From an uncultured Pelagibacteraceae bacterium (GTDB lineage Bacteria > Pseudomonadota > Alphaproteobacteria > Pelagibacterales > Pelagibacteraceae): a stretch of 64,000 nucleotides of DNA. Of the stretch, positions 46,381-55,354 are shown one piece after another (the stretch's first letter is position 1; the number at the start of each line of letters is the position of its first letter). A program made the position numbers and the translations under genes. Under the pieces are notes generated by a model. That model was given only the letters and a program-made list of their open reading frames with translations, had not been told where the DNA came from and made no database searches. Location: positions 1 to 64,000 of the forward strand of contig CACPPH010000002.1 in the NCBI GenBank assembly GCA_902635795.1, read 5' to 3'.

Positions 46381-47198
46381 TTAAGTTTTGAATGTAACAA
46401 CTCTATTAATTTTTGATCAATTTCTGGGTTGATTTTATTCCACAGGTAAAAGGATTTTTGTCCTTGGTATATAAACATATCAAGCCCATTGAAAACTTTT
46501 ACATTTTTTCCTTTTAGATACTTTAAGCTTTTTGTTTCCAGAGGGTTATAAATTGTATCGATATAGATGAGATTTTCATTTTTTGTTTCAAAATTGAAGT
46601 TAAAATCTTGACCATTTTTTAACCCTAAACTTGTAGCGTTAATTATAATATCAAAATTCTTTAATTCATGATGAAAATTATTCCACTCAATGATGTTTAA
46701 ACTTTTAAATTTTTTTTTTAAAAAAAAACATTTTTCTATAGTTCTATTTACTATTGAAATATTGCCGATCCCAGATTTTTGGAGTGCAAGAATTATAGAT
46801 GGGGATACGCCCCCAGCCCCTATAACTAATGTTTTTTTTTTGGAAATATTATCAACCTCTTTTAAATAGGCTGCCTGTAAACCAAATACATCTGTATTTT
46901 CTCCGATAATATTATTATGTTCATCTAGGTAAATTGTGTTTACTGAACCAGTGGTTTCTGCTTCATTGATTAAAATATCTAGGTAGGGAATAATTTTTTG
47001 CTTGTATGGCAAAGTAACATTTATGCCGTTAAGATCTTTGTTTTTGATCTTTTGAACAATATTTCCTATTTCTTTATCACTTGTTTCTAATATAGAATAA
47101 TCAGCATTTAAGCCATATTTTTTGAACCAATAATTATGGAGAACAGGCGACAGCGAATGTCTTATAGGGTTCCCAATTATTCCAAACTTTTTTTTCAT
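46377..47198 (-). CDS. aroE: Shikimate dehydrogenase
   Basis: 273 residues. The substrate site is GIIGNPIRHSLSPVLHNYWF with the catalytic Lys in GINVTLPYKQKI (about 65). NAD(P) binding is by LVIGAGGVSPSIILALQKSG (about 125-144), and VFNGLDMFIYQGQKSF is the C-terminal signature. It reduces 3-dehydroshikimate in aromatic amino-acid synthesis. It overlaps maf and coaE by four bases each. Confidence 0.97.
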   Translation of the reverse strand: MKKKFGIIGNPIRHSLSPVLHNYWFKKYGLNADYSILETSDKEIGNIVQKIKNKDLNGINVTLPYKQKIIPYLDILINEAETTGSVNTIYLDEHNNIIGENTDVFGLQAAYLKEVDNISKKKTLVIGAGGVSPSIILALQKSGIGNISIVNRTIEKCFFLKKKFKSLNIIEWNNFHHELKNFDIIINATSLGLKNGQDFNFNFETKNENLIYIDTIYNPLETKSLKYLKGKNVKVFNGLDMFIYQGQKSFYLWNKINPEIDQKLIELLHSKLK

Positions 47199-47779
47199 TT
47201 TTTATACAAATTAATATAATTTAAAATCTCTTTTATTGGCAGACCCATTATGGAATAACGATCACCTTTTACATACTCAAAAAGCTTAAAACCTTCAGCT
47301 TCAATTTGATAAACACCATAAGCTAACAATGTTTCAGTTTTTATTTTATGTAAATAATTTAAAATTTGTTTTTCAGAAAGATTCTTCATTTTTAACTCAG
47401 ATGCTTCAGTGTAATTCCAGATCATAGCACCATTTTTTGAAATACACACAGAGCTTATGAGGTGGTGTTTAGAATTGTTGAGTTTTTTTAGGATTTCAAA
47501 GGCTTCCTCTCTTGATTTTGGTTTATTTATCACTTTGTTATTGAATGCAACCACACTATCGGCACCAAGAACTAACTGATCTGGGTTTTTGCTACTTACC
47601 TTGATTGACTTAATCTCTGCTAGATTCTTAGATATAACAGTTGGATCTGCGCCTTCAGCCTCAAGGGAAATTTTGATTTCATCCTCATCTACATTTGAAG
47701 ATATCACCTTACTAGCAACTTTATGCTCATCAAGGATTTTTTTTCTTACACCGCTCTTGGAAGCTAAAATAATTTTCAT
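47195..47779 (-). CDS. maf: Maf-like nucleotide pyrophosphatase
   Basis: 194 residues. IILASKSGVRKKILDEHKV at the N-terminus, LVLGADSVVAFNNKVINKPKSREEAFEILKKL in the middle and GDRYSIMGLPIKEI at the C-terminus are Maf/YhdE signatures. It hydrolyses dTTP/UTP or modified nucleotides, linked to septum formation in other bacteria. It overlaps ppsR by four bases. Confidence 0.95.
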   Translation of the reverse strand: MKIILASKSGVRKKILDEHKVASKVISSNVDEDEIKISLEAEGADPTVISKNLAEIKSIKVSSKNPDQLVLGADSVVAFNNKVINKPKSREEAFEILKKLNNSKHHLISSVCISKNGAMIWNYTEASELKMKNLSEKQILNYLHKIKTETLLAYGVYQIEAEGFKLFEYVKGDRYSIMGLPIKEILNYINLYKK

Positions 47780-48594
47780 TTATTTTTTTTTATCTCTATA
47801 ATTTTCAAAATAGATGCAGCTGTTTCCTCTACAGATCTTCTTGTAACATCAATTATAGGCCAATTATTCTTTTTAAAAAGATTTTTTGAATCAATGATTT
47901 CTTTCTTAATAAACTCCAAATTTGTATATTCTCTAAGTTTATTATCTTTCATAATTGCAACCCTGTTTCTCCTAATATCTGCTAATCGTTCGGGATCAGC
48001 AACAAGGCCTACAATACATGCTTTTGTGTTTGAAATTAAATCCTTTGGTATTTTCTGTTCCAAGACTAATGGAATGTTGATTGTTTTATAACCTCTGTTA
48101 GCTAGATAAATTGAAGTAGGTGTTTTACTGGTTCGACTAACTCCTAATAGTATTACGTCAGCGTTTTCTATATCATCTACTTTTTTGCCGTCATCATGGG
48201 ACATAGTAAATTGTATAGCTTCGATTCTTTTATAATAATCATCATCTAAAACATGTTGTGCACTTGGTTTATGAATAGCCTTTTGATTTAATAGTTTTGA
48301 AAAACTTAAAATTAAATTTCCTAAAATTCCAAAACAGGGAACATTGTTTTTTTCGCTTTGATTTGATATGTATTTGGCTAGTCTGGTTTCAACAATAGTA
48401 TAAAGAATAAGCGAATTTTTAGAATCGTTACAGCTCTTGATGATTTTGTCAATTTGTTGTTCTGTTCTAATAAATGCAAATTCTTTTTTTTCATAGGTAA
48501 AATTTGCAAACTGAGATTTTAAAGATAAAAAAATTCTATCTAAGGTTTCACCAGTAGAGTCAGACACAAGATATACATTGTATTTTTCGTTCAT
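47776..48594 (-). CDS. ppsR: Pyruvate, phosphate dikinase regulatory protein (DUF299)
   Basis: 272 residues. The start NVYLVSDSTGETLDRI, the P-loop-like LLGVSRTSKTPTSIYLANRGYKTINIPLV (about 149-177) and GLVADPERLADIRRNR are family hallmarks. It is an ADP-dependent kinase and Pi-dependent phosphorylase that switches PPDK or PEP synthase off and on. In Caulobacter and Rickettsia this gene and hemE flank the chromosomal origin, as they flank the candidate origin here. Confidence 0.95.
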   Translation of the reverse strand: MNEKYNVYLVSDSTGETLDRIFLSLKSQFANFTYEKKEFAFIRTEQQIDKIIKSCNDSKNSLILYTIVETRLAKYISNQSEKNNVPCFGILGNLILSFSKLLNQKAIHKPSAQHVLDDDYYKRIEAIQFTMSHDDGKKVDDIENADVILLGVSRTSKTPTSIYLANRGYKTINIPLVLEQKIPKDLISNTKACIVGLVADPERLADIRRNRVAIMKDNKLREYTNLEFIKKEIIDSKNLFKKNNWPIIDVTRRSVEETAASILKIIEIKKNK

Positions 48595-48866
48595 ATATTT
48601 GTTAATAAATTTATAATAAATTATGTTTTTTCACTTTTTTTTGTAAAAGTTAAAAATAATTAACATTAATTAACACTATTTCTACATTTTATTCGATGTT
48701 GATAATCATGTTTTACTAATGTTTATAAGATTAATAAAGTCTACAAATTATGAATTTTTTAAAAAAATTATTAAGCTAAAGATGTATAAAATATGTATAA
48801 AAAGTTATAGCCTTTTTAAACAGGAACTAACATCAAAAACAACGTTTTAAAAAAACTTAATTTAAT
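48595..48866. other. Candidate chromosomal replication origin (ppsR-hemE gap)
   Basis: The largest gene-free gap of the window, extremely AT-rich, between divergent ppsR and hemE, the genes that flank the origin in Caulobacter and Rickettsia. Three DnaA-box-like TTATNNACA sites read on the minus strand: 48600-48608 (TTATTAACA), 48697-48705 (TTATCAACA, one mismatch to TTATCCACA) and 48720-48728 (TTATAAACA). TTAA occurs at 48650, 48660 and 48670 with exact 10-base phasing. A direct repeat ATGTATAAAA lies at 48782 and 48793. The box quality is only moderate, so the call rests mainly on synteny. Confidence 0.6.
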
Positions 48867-49874
48867 ATGAGCAATCTTAAAGAAATTTTATTAGACAGAA
48901 ATTCTTGCAAATCAATTTGGTTTATGAGACAAGCTGGAAGATATTTACCTGAATTTAGAAAGATTAGATCTGAAAATAAGGATTTCATAAAACTTTGTTT
49001 AAACAGTGACCTTAGTTCAGAGATAACACTTCAACCAATCAAAAGATTCGATCTTGATTCGGCAATAATTTTTTCTGATATTTTAATGATACCGTATGCT
49101 CTCGGTCAAAATGTAACTTTTACCAGCGGAAGGGGACCAAAACTTAGTAAGTTCGACATAAAAACTTTTCTAAAAAAGAGTGGAAAAGATATCTCTCAAA
49201 ATTTAAGTCCTATTTATAAAGCGATTGAAATAACAAGAAGAAAATTAAATAAAAAAAAATCATTAATATCTTTTGTAGGTGCTCCGTGGACTCTAATGAT
49301 CTATATGCTCGAATTAAAGAATTCACATAGCAGCAAAGCGCAAGTAAAAATAAATTTTAAAGAAGAAGAAATCCAAATAATTATAAAAAAATTGATTGAA
49401 TTTTGCTGCATTCATATAAAAAAACAGGCAGAATCAGGCTGTGATGTTGTTCAAATATTTGACTCGTGGGCAAGTAAAATTCCAGAAGATAAATTTGACA
49501 AATATTGTTATGCACCTAATCGAGAAATAGTAGAATTTTGTCAAAAAGAAAAAATACCTAGTATTTGTTTTCCTAAAGGAATAGGAAATAGATACAAAAC
49601 CTTTAATGAAGTTGTAAAACCGAATGGAATTAATTTAGATTATGACATAGATCCTTTGTGGGCAAAAAACAACCTTAAGGATGTCGTGTTGCAAGGAGGT
49701 ATGAGTCCTAAATTGCTTTTGGATGCAGATGAGGAGATGTTTGCAGGAGCGACGAAATACATTCAAATATTTAAAGATATTCCTTATGTTTTCAACCTAG
49801 GGCACGGTTTACTTCCCGAAACAGATCCTGATAAAGTAAAAAAATTAATTGAATTTTATAGGAAATTTAAATGA
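48867..49874 (+). CDS. hemE: Uroporphyrinogen decarboxylase
   Basis: 335 residues. The signature SIWFMRQAGRYLPEFRKIR (about 17-35) has the catalytic arginines; IIFSDILMIPYALGQNV and VVQIFDSWASKIP follow, ending FNLGHGLLPETDPDKVKKLIEFYR. It decarboxylates uroporphyrinogen III to coproporphyrinogen III in haem synthesis. It is first in hemE-hemH-hemJ-rho, with a four-base overlap to hemH. Confidence 0.98.
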   Translation: MSNLKEILLDRNSCKSIWFMRQAGRYLPEFRKIRSENKDFIKLCLNSDLSSEITLQPIKRFDLDSAIIFSDILMIPYALGQNVTFTSGRGPKLSKFDIKTFLKKSGKDISQNLSPIYKAIEITRRKLNKKKSLISFVGAPWTLMIYMLELKNSHSSKAQVKINFKEEEIQIIIKKLIEFCCIHIKKQAESGCDVVQIFDSWASKIPEDKFDKYCYAPNREIVEFCQKEKIPSICFPKGIGNRYKTFNEVVKPNGINLDYDIDPLWAKNNLKDVVLQGGMSPKLLLDADEEMFAGATKYIQIFKDIPYVFNLGHGLLPETDPDKVKKLIEFYRKFK

Positions 49875-50863
49875 ACAACGAGCACCCAGAGGTAAAATTT
49901 GGTAAGACAGGCGTTTTAATAATTAATTTAGGAACTCCAGATTCCACAAATTGGTGGGATATAAGAAAATACCTAAAAGAATTCCTTTCAGATAGGAGAG
50001 TTATAGAAGTAAATCCATTTATTTGGAAGATTATCCTTCACCTTTTCATTTTAACATTCAGACCATCAAAAACTGCACATGCTTATAAGAAAATATGGAG
50101 GGAGGAGACAAACGAGTCACCATTACTTTACTTCACCAAGAGCCAAGCAAAAAAATTAAATGAAAAAATTGGAAATGATAATTTAATTGTGGATTTTGCA
50201 ATGAGATATGGAAACCCCAGCATAAAATCGAGATTAAATGCGCTTAAAATGAATGGCTGTGAAAACATAATCATACTACCTTTATATCCACAGTATGCCG
50301 CTGCTACTACTGCCACAGTTTGTGATGAAGTTTACAGATCTTTGATGCAAATGAGGTGGCAACCGAGCCTACAAATCGTTCCACATTATGAAAGTGAACC
50401 TCTTTATATAGAAGCACTTGTAAACAGTATCGAAAATAAATTAAAAGTTATTGATTGGAAGCCTGATTTGATAATTTCCTCCTATCACGGAATTCCTAAA
50501 TCTTATTTTGACAAGGGAGATCCTTACCACTGCTACTGCCACAAAACTACGAGATTAATAAAAGAAAAATTTAATAAAATAGATATTCAGACTACTTTCC
50601 AATCAAGGTTTGGCCCTCAAGAGTGGTTAACACCATATACAGACAAAACCATAGAAAGTTTGCCCGAGAAAGGAGTTAAGAATTTATTAGTTATTTGTCC
50701 AGGGTTCGCATCTGATTGCGTTGAAACTCTAGAAGAAATTAATATTCAAGGTAAAGAAAGTTTTTTAGAAAAAGGAGGTATTAATTTTGAACTGATATCT
50801 TGCTTAAATGATAATTTGGAACATATAAAACTTTTTGAAAAGCTCGTGAAAAAATATATATAA
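49871..50863 (+). CDS. hemH: Ferrochelatase
   Basis: 330 residues. GVLIINLGTPDSTNWWDIRKYLKEFLSDRRVIE at the N-terminus, IILPLYPQYAAATTATVCDEV near 135-155, the metal-site SSYHGIPKSYFDKGDPYHCYC (about 200) and PGFASDCVETLEEI near 275 are typical. It inserts Fe2+ into protoporphyrin IX. It is followed directly by hemJ. Confidence 0.98.
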   Translation: MNNEHPEVKFGKTGVLIINLGTPDSTNWWDIRKYLKEFLSDRRVIEVNPFIWKIILHLFILTFRPSKTAHAYKKIWREETNESPLLYFTKSQAKKLNEKIGNDNLIVDFAMRYGNPSIKSRLNALKMNGCENIIILPLYPQYAAATTATVCDEVYRSLMQMRWQPSLQIVPHYESEPLYIEALVNSIENKLKVIDWKPDLIISSYHGIPKSYFDKGDPYHCYCHKTTRLIKEKFNKIDIQTTFQSRFGPQEWLTPYTDKTIESLPEKGVKNLLVICPGFASDCVETLEEINIQGKESFLEKGGINFELISCLNDNLEHIKLFEKLVKKYI

Positions 50864-51295
50864 ATGAATTTATATTTATTATTTAAATCATTACATTTAA
50901 TAGCGGTTATATCCTGGATGGCTGGTTTACTCTATTTACCAAGAATATTTGTTTACCACTCAGAAGCAGATCATGACTCTCAAAAGAAAGTTTTCAAGAC
51001 CATGGAAAGAAAACTTTATAATTACATAATGATGCCAGCTATGTTGTTATCCTGGCTATTTGGCTTCTTGTTAATTCATAATATTGGATTTGATATATTT
51101 AAAGAGCTGTGGATGCAAATAAAGACACTGGCAGTTGTTATATTAACTTTTTATCATTTTACACTTGGAAAATATTTGAGCGATTTTGCCATAGACAATA
51201 ATGAAAAATCATCAAAATTTTTTAGATTTTACAATGAAATACCCACAATAATACTAGTCGTAGTTATATTTTTGGTTATTTTTAAGCCTTTGTAA
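50864..51295 (+). CDS. hemJ: Protoporphyrinogen IX oxidase HemJ
   Basis: 143 residues with four membrane segments. Conserved His in LFKSLHLIAVISWMAGLLYLPRIFVYH and the later RKLYNYIMMPAMLLSWLFG and MQIKTLAVVILTFYH match HemJ. It oxidises protoporphyrinogen IX in the inner membrane with a bound haem. hemH-hemJ adjacency agrees with pathway order. Confidence 0.94.
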   Translation: MNLYLLFKSLHLIAVISWMAGLLYLPRIFVYHSEADHDSQKKVFKTMERKLYNYIMMPAMLLSWLFGFLLIHNIGFDIFKELWMQIKTLAVVILTFYHFTLGKYLSDFAIDNNEKSSKFFRFYNEIPTIILVVVIFLVIFKPL

Positions 51296-51362
51296 TTAGG
51301 GCTTGAAATTTTTTTAAAAAGTCATATATTTTTATAACATTCCTTTAAACAATAACAATCTC

Positions 51363-52637
51363 ATGAACTTACAACAACTTAAGCAAAAAAATCCTGCAGA
51401 GCTAATCAATGAGGCCGAAAAATTAGGCATAGAAAATCCAAGCACTTTAAGAAAACAAGAAATTCTTTTTGCTATTTTAAAAAAACTTGCTGAAAAAAAT
51501 GAACAAATAACTGCAACAGGAGTCTTGGAGGTGCTACAAGATGGCTTTGGTTTTCTTAGAGCTATAGAGTCAAATTACCTTCCAGGCCCGGACGATATTT
51601 ATGTAAGCCCGAGTCAAATACGAAAGTTTGGTCTAAGAACAGGAGACTCGGTCGAAGGAGAGATTAGAGGACCTAAAGATGCCGAAAGATATTTTGCTCT
51701 CTTGAAGGTAAACAAAATAAATTTTGATGATGCAGATAAAGGCAAGAACAAAATTGCCTTTGATAATTTAACCCCATTATATCCAAATGAGAGGATAAAG
51801 CTGGAGGTGGAGATTAATAAGGTTGAAAAGAAACCCGATAACACAGCAAGGTTAATTGATTTAGTAAGCCCGATTGGAAAAGGACAAAGATCACTTATCG
51901 TATCACCACCAAGGGCAGGAAAAACAATTATCCTTCAAAATATAGCGCAGTCAATTACCGCTAACCATCCAGAATGCTACTTAATGGTTTTATTAATTGA
52001 CGAGAGACCCGAAGAGGTTACAGACATGCAAAGATCAGTAAAAGGTGAAGTTGTGGCTTCTACATTTGACGAGCCTGCCTCAAGGCACGTTGCAGTAGCT
52101 GAAATGGTAATTGAAAAAGCAAAAAGATTAGTTGAACACAAAAAAGATGTTGTAATATTGTTGGACTCTATTACAAGATTAGGAAGAGCTTATAATGCTG
52201 TAATTCCAAGTTCTGGTAAAGTTTTAACAGGGGGTGTAGATGCGAACGCTCTTCAAAGACCAAAGAGATTTTTTGGTGCAGCAAGAAACGTTGAGGAAGG
52301 AGGTTCTTTAACAATTATTTCAACTGCATTAATAGACACCGGAAGCAGAATGGATGAAGTTATATTTGAAGAATTTAAAGGAACAGGTAATTCCGAACTG
52401 ATTCTTGATAGAAAAGTTGCTGATAAGAGAATTTACCCAGCATTAGATATAACTAGATCTGGGACAAGGAGAGAGGAGCTTTTATTTGCGAAAGATGAAC
52501 TTTCAAAAATGAATGTTTTACGAAGAATTATAAGCCCGATGGGAACTATGGATGGAATCGAATTTTTAATTTCTAAGTTGAAGAATACAAAAAATAACTC
52601 TGATTTCTTCGACTCTATGAATAAATCCGCTAACTAA
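51363..52637 (+). CDS. rho: Transcription termination factor Rho
   Basis: 424 residues, compact form without a long insertion. The N-terminal helical domain begins [21 protein letters not shown]. The RNA-binding cold-shock-like domain has [43 protein letters not shown] (about 52-96). The motor has Walker [17 protein letters not shown] (about 180) and Walker [17 protein letters not shown] (about 262), with Q-loop/R-loop [20 protein letters not shown]. It is separated by 67 bases from hemJ; a weak TTGAAA/TATATT promoter match lies in that gap. Confidence 0.98.
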   Translation: MNLQQLKQKNPAELINEAEKLGIENPSTLRKQEILFAILKKLAEKNEQITATGVLEVLQDGFGFLRAIESNYLPGPDDIYVSPSQIRKFGLRTGDSVEGEIRGPKDAERYFALLKVNKINFDDADKGKNKIAFDNLTPLYPNERIKLEVEINKVEKKPDNTARLIDLVSPIGKGQRSLIVSPPRAGKTIILQNIAQSITANHPECYLMVLLIDERPEEVTDMQRSVKGEVVASTFDEPASRHVAVAEMVIEKAKRLVEHKKDVVILLDSITRLGRAYNAVIPSSGKVLTGGVDANALQRPKRFFGAARNVEEGGSLTIISTALIDTGSRMDEVIFEEFKGTGNSELILDRKVADKRIYPALDITRSGTRREELLFAKDELSKMNVLRRIISPMGTMDGIEFLISKLKNTKNNSDFFDSMNKSAN

Positions 52638-52640
52638 ATT

Positions 52641-53258
52641 TTATTGAATCGTTTGATTAGTAAAATTTGTATCATGTAAATAAAAACTAATAATATTTTC
52701 TAAGGTTTCAATCTTATCTTGTACTGTAAGAGCTTCTAAAAGTTTTTGTTTTTCTTCATTAGTAACAGGCGCGATCATTGATAAGGTGTTAACTCTTTGT
52801 ATTTTATCTAGCTTTTCGAACTCTCTCCAATTTAATAATAAACCATTTCTTTTAAAAAAGGTTTTTGCTTTGCTCATTAACTTTTCTGTATTTTGATCAT
52901 CAGATGAAATTTCTAAGTCTTGCTCAAAGTTTTTGTAATCAACTTTAAATTCTCTGTATAGTTTCTTATTTTCAATTTCTTGTAAAATTTGAAATCTTGA
53001 AATGCCTGTGAGATTAATTAAAATTCTTCCATCTTTACTTTTTTGCAGATCACTAATTTTACCAAGGCAACCAACTTTATAAACTTCATTTCCACTTTTT
53101 TGTGATTGCACCATCCCCATTAACTTATCTTTGTTGTATGTATCATTAACAAGATCTAGATATCTTTTTTCAAAAATATTTAATGGAAGATTTGTTTTAG
53201 GAAAATAAATTACCCCATTTAATGGAAAGATAGGAATAACATTAGGAAGTTCTTTCAT
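52641..53258 (-). CDS. Lon N-terminal-domain (LonB/PUA-like) protein
   Basis: 205 residues. VIPIFPLNGVIYFPKTNLPLNIFEKRYLDLVNDTYN, GCLGKISDLQKSKDGRILINLTGISRFQI and NTLSMIAPVTNEEKQKLLEALTVQDKIETLENII match the Lon substrate-binding (N-terminal) domain without ATPase or protease parts. Stand-alone versions are widespread in alphaproteobacteria. They probably bind misfolded or specific proteins, but the exact role is unknown. Confidence 0.9.
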   Translation of the reverse strand: MKELPNVIPIFPLNGVIYFPKTNLPLNIFEKRYLDLVNDTYNKDKLMGMVQSQKSGNEVYKVGCLGKISDLQKSKDGRILINLTGISRFQILQEIENKKLYREFKVDYKNFEQDLEISSDDQNTEKLMSKAKTFFKRNGLLLNWREFEKLDKIQRVNTLSMIAPVTNEEKQKLLEALTVQDKIETLENIISFYLHDTNFTNQTIQ

Positions 53259-53310
53259 GTGATAACTATATTAAAAATTTCCTAGTAACGATAGTGACAT
53301 TTTATAATGG

Positions 53311-53340
53311 TTGACCCTTTAGGATGCATTGTATTATAAT
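53311..53340 (+). promoter_or_regulatory. Promoter of tRNA-Gly
   Basis: TTGACC (53311-53316) and a perfect TATAAT (53335-53340) with an 18-base spacer. The expected transcription start is about six bases before the mature tRNA 5' end at 53353. It is the best sigma-70-type promoter match I saw in the window. Confidence 0.7.
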
Positions 53341-53352
53341 TCTACCAGAAAT

Positions 53353-53427
53353 GCGGGCATAGCTCAGTGGTAGAGCGTCTCGTTGCCAACGAGAAGGTCG
53401 AGGGTTCAAGTCCCTTTGCCCGCTCCA
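53353..53427 (+). tRNA. tRNA-Gly (anticodon GCC)
   Basis: 75 bases including an encoded CCA. The acceptor stem GCGGGCA pairs perfectly with TGCCCGC, and the discriminator is T. The D arm contains AGCTCAGTGGTAGAGC. The anticodon stem CTCGT/ACGAG closes the loop TTGCCAA with anticodon GCC. The T arm is GAGGGTTCAAGTCCCTTT. It reads GGC and GGT codons. Confidence 0.97.
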
Positions 53428-53464
53428 AAATTTATTAATATTTTATAAAAAAATTGATTTAAAA

Positions 53465-53800
53465 ATGGACGATCTGGCAAAAAAAAAATGTGTTCCTTGT
53501 GAAGGGGGCATTCCTCCGTTTGATAAAAGTGAAATACATAAATATCTAAAAAAAGTAGATGGTTGGGATGTTAAAAGTAATGATGATAGCAGCTATTATT
53601 TAACAAAGGATTTTAAATTTAAAAATTTTATTGAGAGTCAAAATTTTATTAATAAAGTGGGTGAAATAGCCGAGAGAGAGAACCATCATCCTGATATCAT
53701 GTTTGGCTGGGGTTATTGCAATATAAAAATTTTTACACACGCAATAAAAGGTTTAGCAGAAAGTGATTTTATTTTAGCAGCAAAAATAGATCAAATTTGA
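53465..53800 (+). CDS. phhB: Pterin-4a-carbinolamine dehydratase
   Basis: 111 residues. CVPCEGGIPPFDKSEIHKYLKKVDGW at the N-terminus, FKNFIESQNFINKVGEIAERENHHPDIMFGWGYCNIKIFTHAIKGLAESDF thereafter; the EREN-HHP motif holds the catalytic histidines. It recycles 4a-hydroxytetrahydropterin. No aromatic hydroxylase is visible in this window, so its partner here is unknown, and the protein may act in a moonlighting or detoxifying role. Confidence 0.93.
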   Translation: MDDLAKKKCVPCEGGIPPFDKSEIHKYLKKVDGWDVKSNDDSSYYLTKDFKFKNFIESQNFINKVGEIAERENHHPDIMFGWGYCNIKIFTHAIKGLAESDFILAAKIDQI

Positions 53801-55354
53801 TTAATGATTGAAATGCCTAATTCCGGTGAACAACATCTTAACTTTTGATTTATTAGCTTCCCTTATAACTTCTTCATCTTTTATAGAACCACCTGGTTGA
53901 ATAATTGTTTTTACACCAGCTTTTACCAAGGTTTTAATACCGTCAGCAAAAGGAAAAAAAGCATCAGATGCTGCAATAGAATTTTTTATTTTTTTTGGCT
54001 GAAATTGTTTTGCTTTTTGAATCGCAATTTTACAGCTGTCTAATCTGCTAGGTTGTCCCGCCCCTATTCCGATAGTTGAAAAATTATTACAAAGTACAAT
54101 TGCATTCGATTTAACATATTTTCCGACATTAAATGCAAATTCTATTTCAGCCATTTCTTTTTTACTAGGTTTTACTTTAGTAACGCATTTAAGTTTTTTT
54201 TGATCTATAACTATTTTATTTTTATTTTGTATTAAGAAAGAACCATCAAAATTTTTAATTGACGTAATATTTTTAGGTTTATATTTTGAAATATCAATTA
54301 TTCTCAAATTTTTTCTTTGTTTTAAAATCTTGAGAGCCCCCGGATCAAATCCTTTAGCCAATATTACCTCTAGAAAATTTTTTTTAATCATTAAGGCTAA
54401 TTTTTTGTTGATCTTAAAATTACATGCTATCACTCCTCCAAAGGCACTAATTGGATCACAAGAGTATGCATTATTAAATGATTTATAGGGATCTTTATTC
54501 TCAGATACTCCACAAGGATTTGCGTGTTTTATAATCACCGTTCCTGATTTTTTTTTAATTGAAATTAAAATCTCTAAAGCGGCGTAAATATCGTTATAAT
54601 TATTATAGCTTAGCTCTTTTCCATGTAATTGTTTCAATCCAAGTTGTTGATCATTATAATCGTTTATATATAAGGAACTTTCTTGATGAGGATTTTCACC
54701 ATATCTAAGTTGTTTGAACTTTCTTCCAAATATGGTTTTTCTTTCAGGAAATAATATTTTGAGCCTTTCATTGAACCAGTTTGCTATCATAGCATCATAG
54801 TAAGCGGTTAAACCAAATGCCTTCGAAGACATCATTTCTCTGAATTTGATAGATGTTTTACCTTTATATCTATTTAATTCCTTTATTAGACTTGAGTAAT
54901 CATTCTTATTTGTAATTATCGCGACATTTTTAAAATTTTTGGCTGCAGCTCGGACCATTGTAGGGCCGCCTATATCAATATTTTCAATTATATTTTTTGA
55001 ATTCTTCGACTCTCTCACTACTTTTTGAAAAGGGTAGAAATTTACTACTATCAAATCTAAAGAGGGAAATTTTTTCTTTGTCATTTCGTTCTTATGATTT
55101 TTGTTGAGTCTATCGTGTAATATCCCTGCATGAATTTTTGGGTGTAATGTTTTCACTCTTCCGTCAAGCATTTCTTCAAATCCAGTGTATTGAGACAATT
55201 CAGTGCATTTATATCCAAGTTTTCTTATAGACTTAAAAGTTCCTCCAGAACTAATAATTCTAATATTAAATTTTTTAAGAGTTTTTAATAAAGGTACGAT
55301 TTTTTCTTTGTCGGAAACGGAAATTAATGCATTTTTAATTTTTAAATTCATCAC
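53801..55354 (-). CDS. purH: Bifunctional AICAR transformylase/IMP cyclohydrolase
   Basis: 517 residues. The IMP cyclohydrolase (MGS-like) domain covers about 1-190: ISVSDKEKIVPLLKTL, ISSGGTFKSIRKLGY, LDGRVKTLHPKIHAGIL. The AICAR transformylase domain covers about 195-517, with LRYGENPHQESSLY, IIKHANPCGVSE (catalytic Lys/His) and ASDAFFPFADGIKT, then IIQPGGSIKDEEVI. It performs the last two steps of IMP synthesis and also consumes AICAR from HisF. It overlaps the heparinase-like gene by one base. Confidence 0.97.
   Translation of the reverse strand: MMNLKIKNALISVSDKEKIVPLLKTLKKFNIRIISSGGTFKSIRKLGYKCTELSQYTGFEEMLDGRVKTLHPKIHAGILHDRLNKNHKNEMTKKKFPSLDLIVVNFYPFQKVVRESKNSKNIIENIDIGGPTMVRAAAKNFKNVAIITNKNDYSSLIKELNRYKGKTSIKFREMMSSKAFGLTAYYDAMIANWFNERLKILFPERKTIFGRKFKQLRYGENPHQESSLYINDYNDQQLGLKQLHGKELSYNNYNDIYAALEILISIKKKSGTVIIKHANPCGVSENKDPYKSFNNAYSCDPISAFGGVIACNFKINKKLALMIKKNFLEVILAKGFDPGALKILKQRKNLRIIDISKYKPKNITSIKNFDGSFLIQNKNKIVIDQKKLKCVTKVKPSKKEMAEIEFAFNVGKYVKSNAIVLCNNFSTIGIGAGQPSRLDSCKIAIQKAKQFQPKKIKNSIAASDAFFPFADGIKTLVKAGVKTIIQPGGSIKDEEVIREANKSKVKMLFTGIRHFNH

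Noticed and set aside
51303-51330. TTGAAA/TATATT as a promoter for rho
   Set aside because: The spacer is 16 bases and the match is weak in an AT-rich gap. It could be chance, so I did not list it as a feature.
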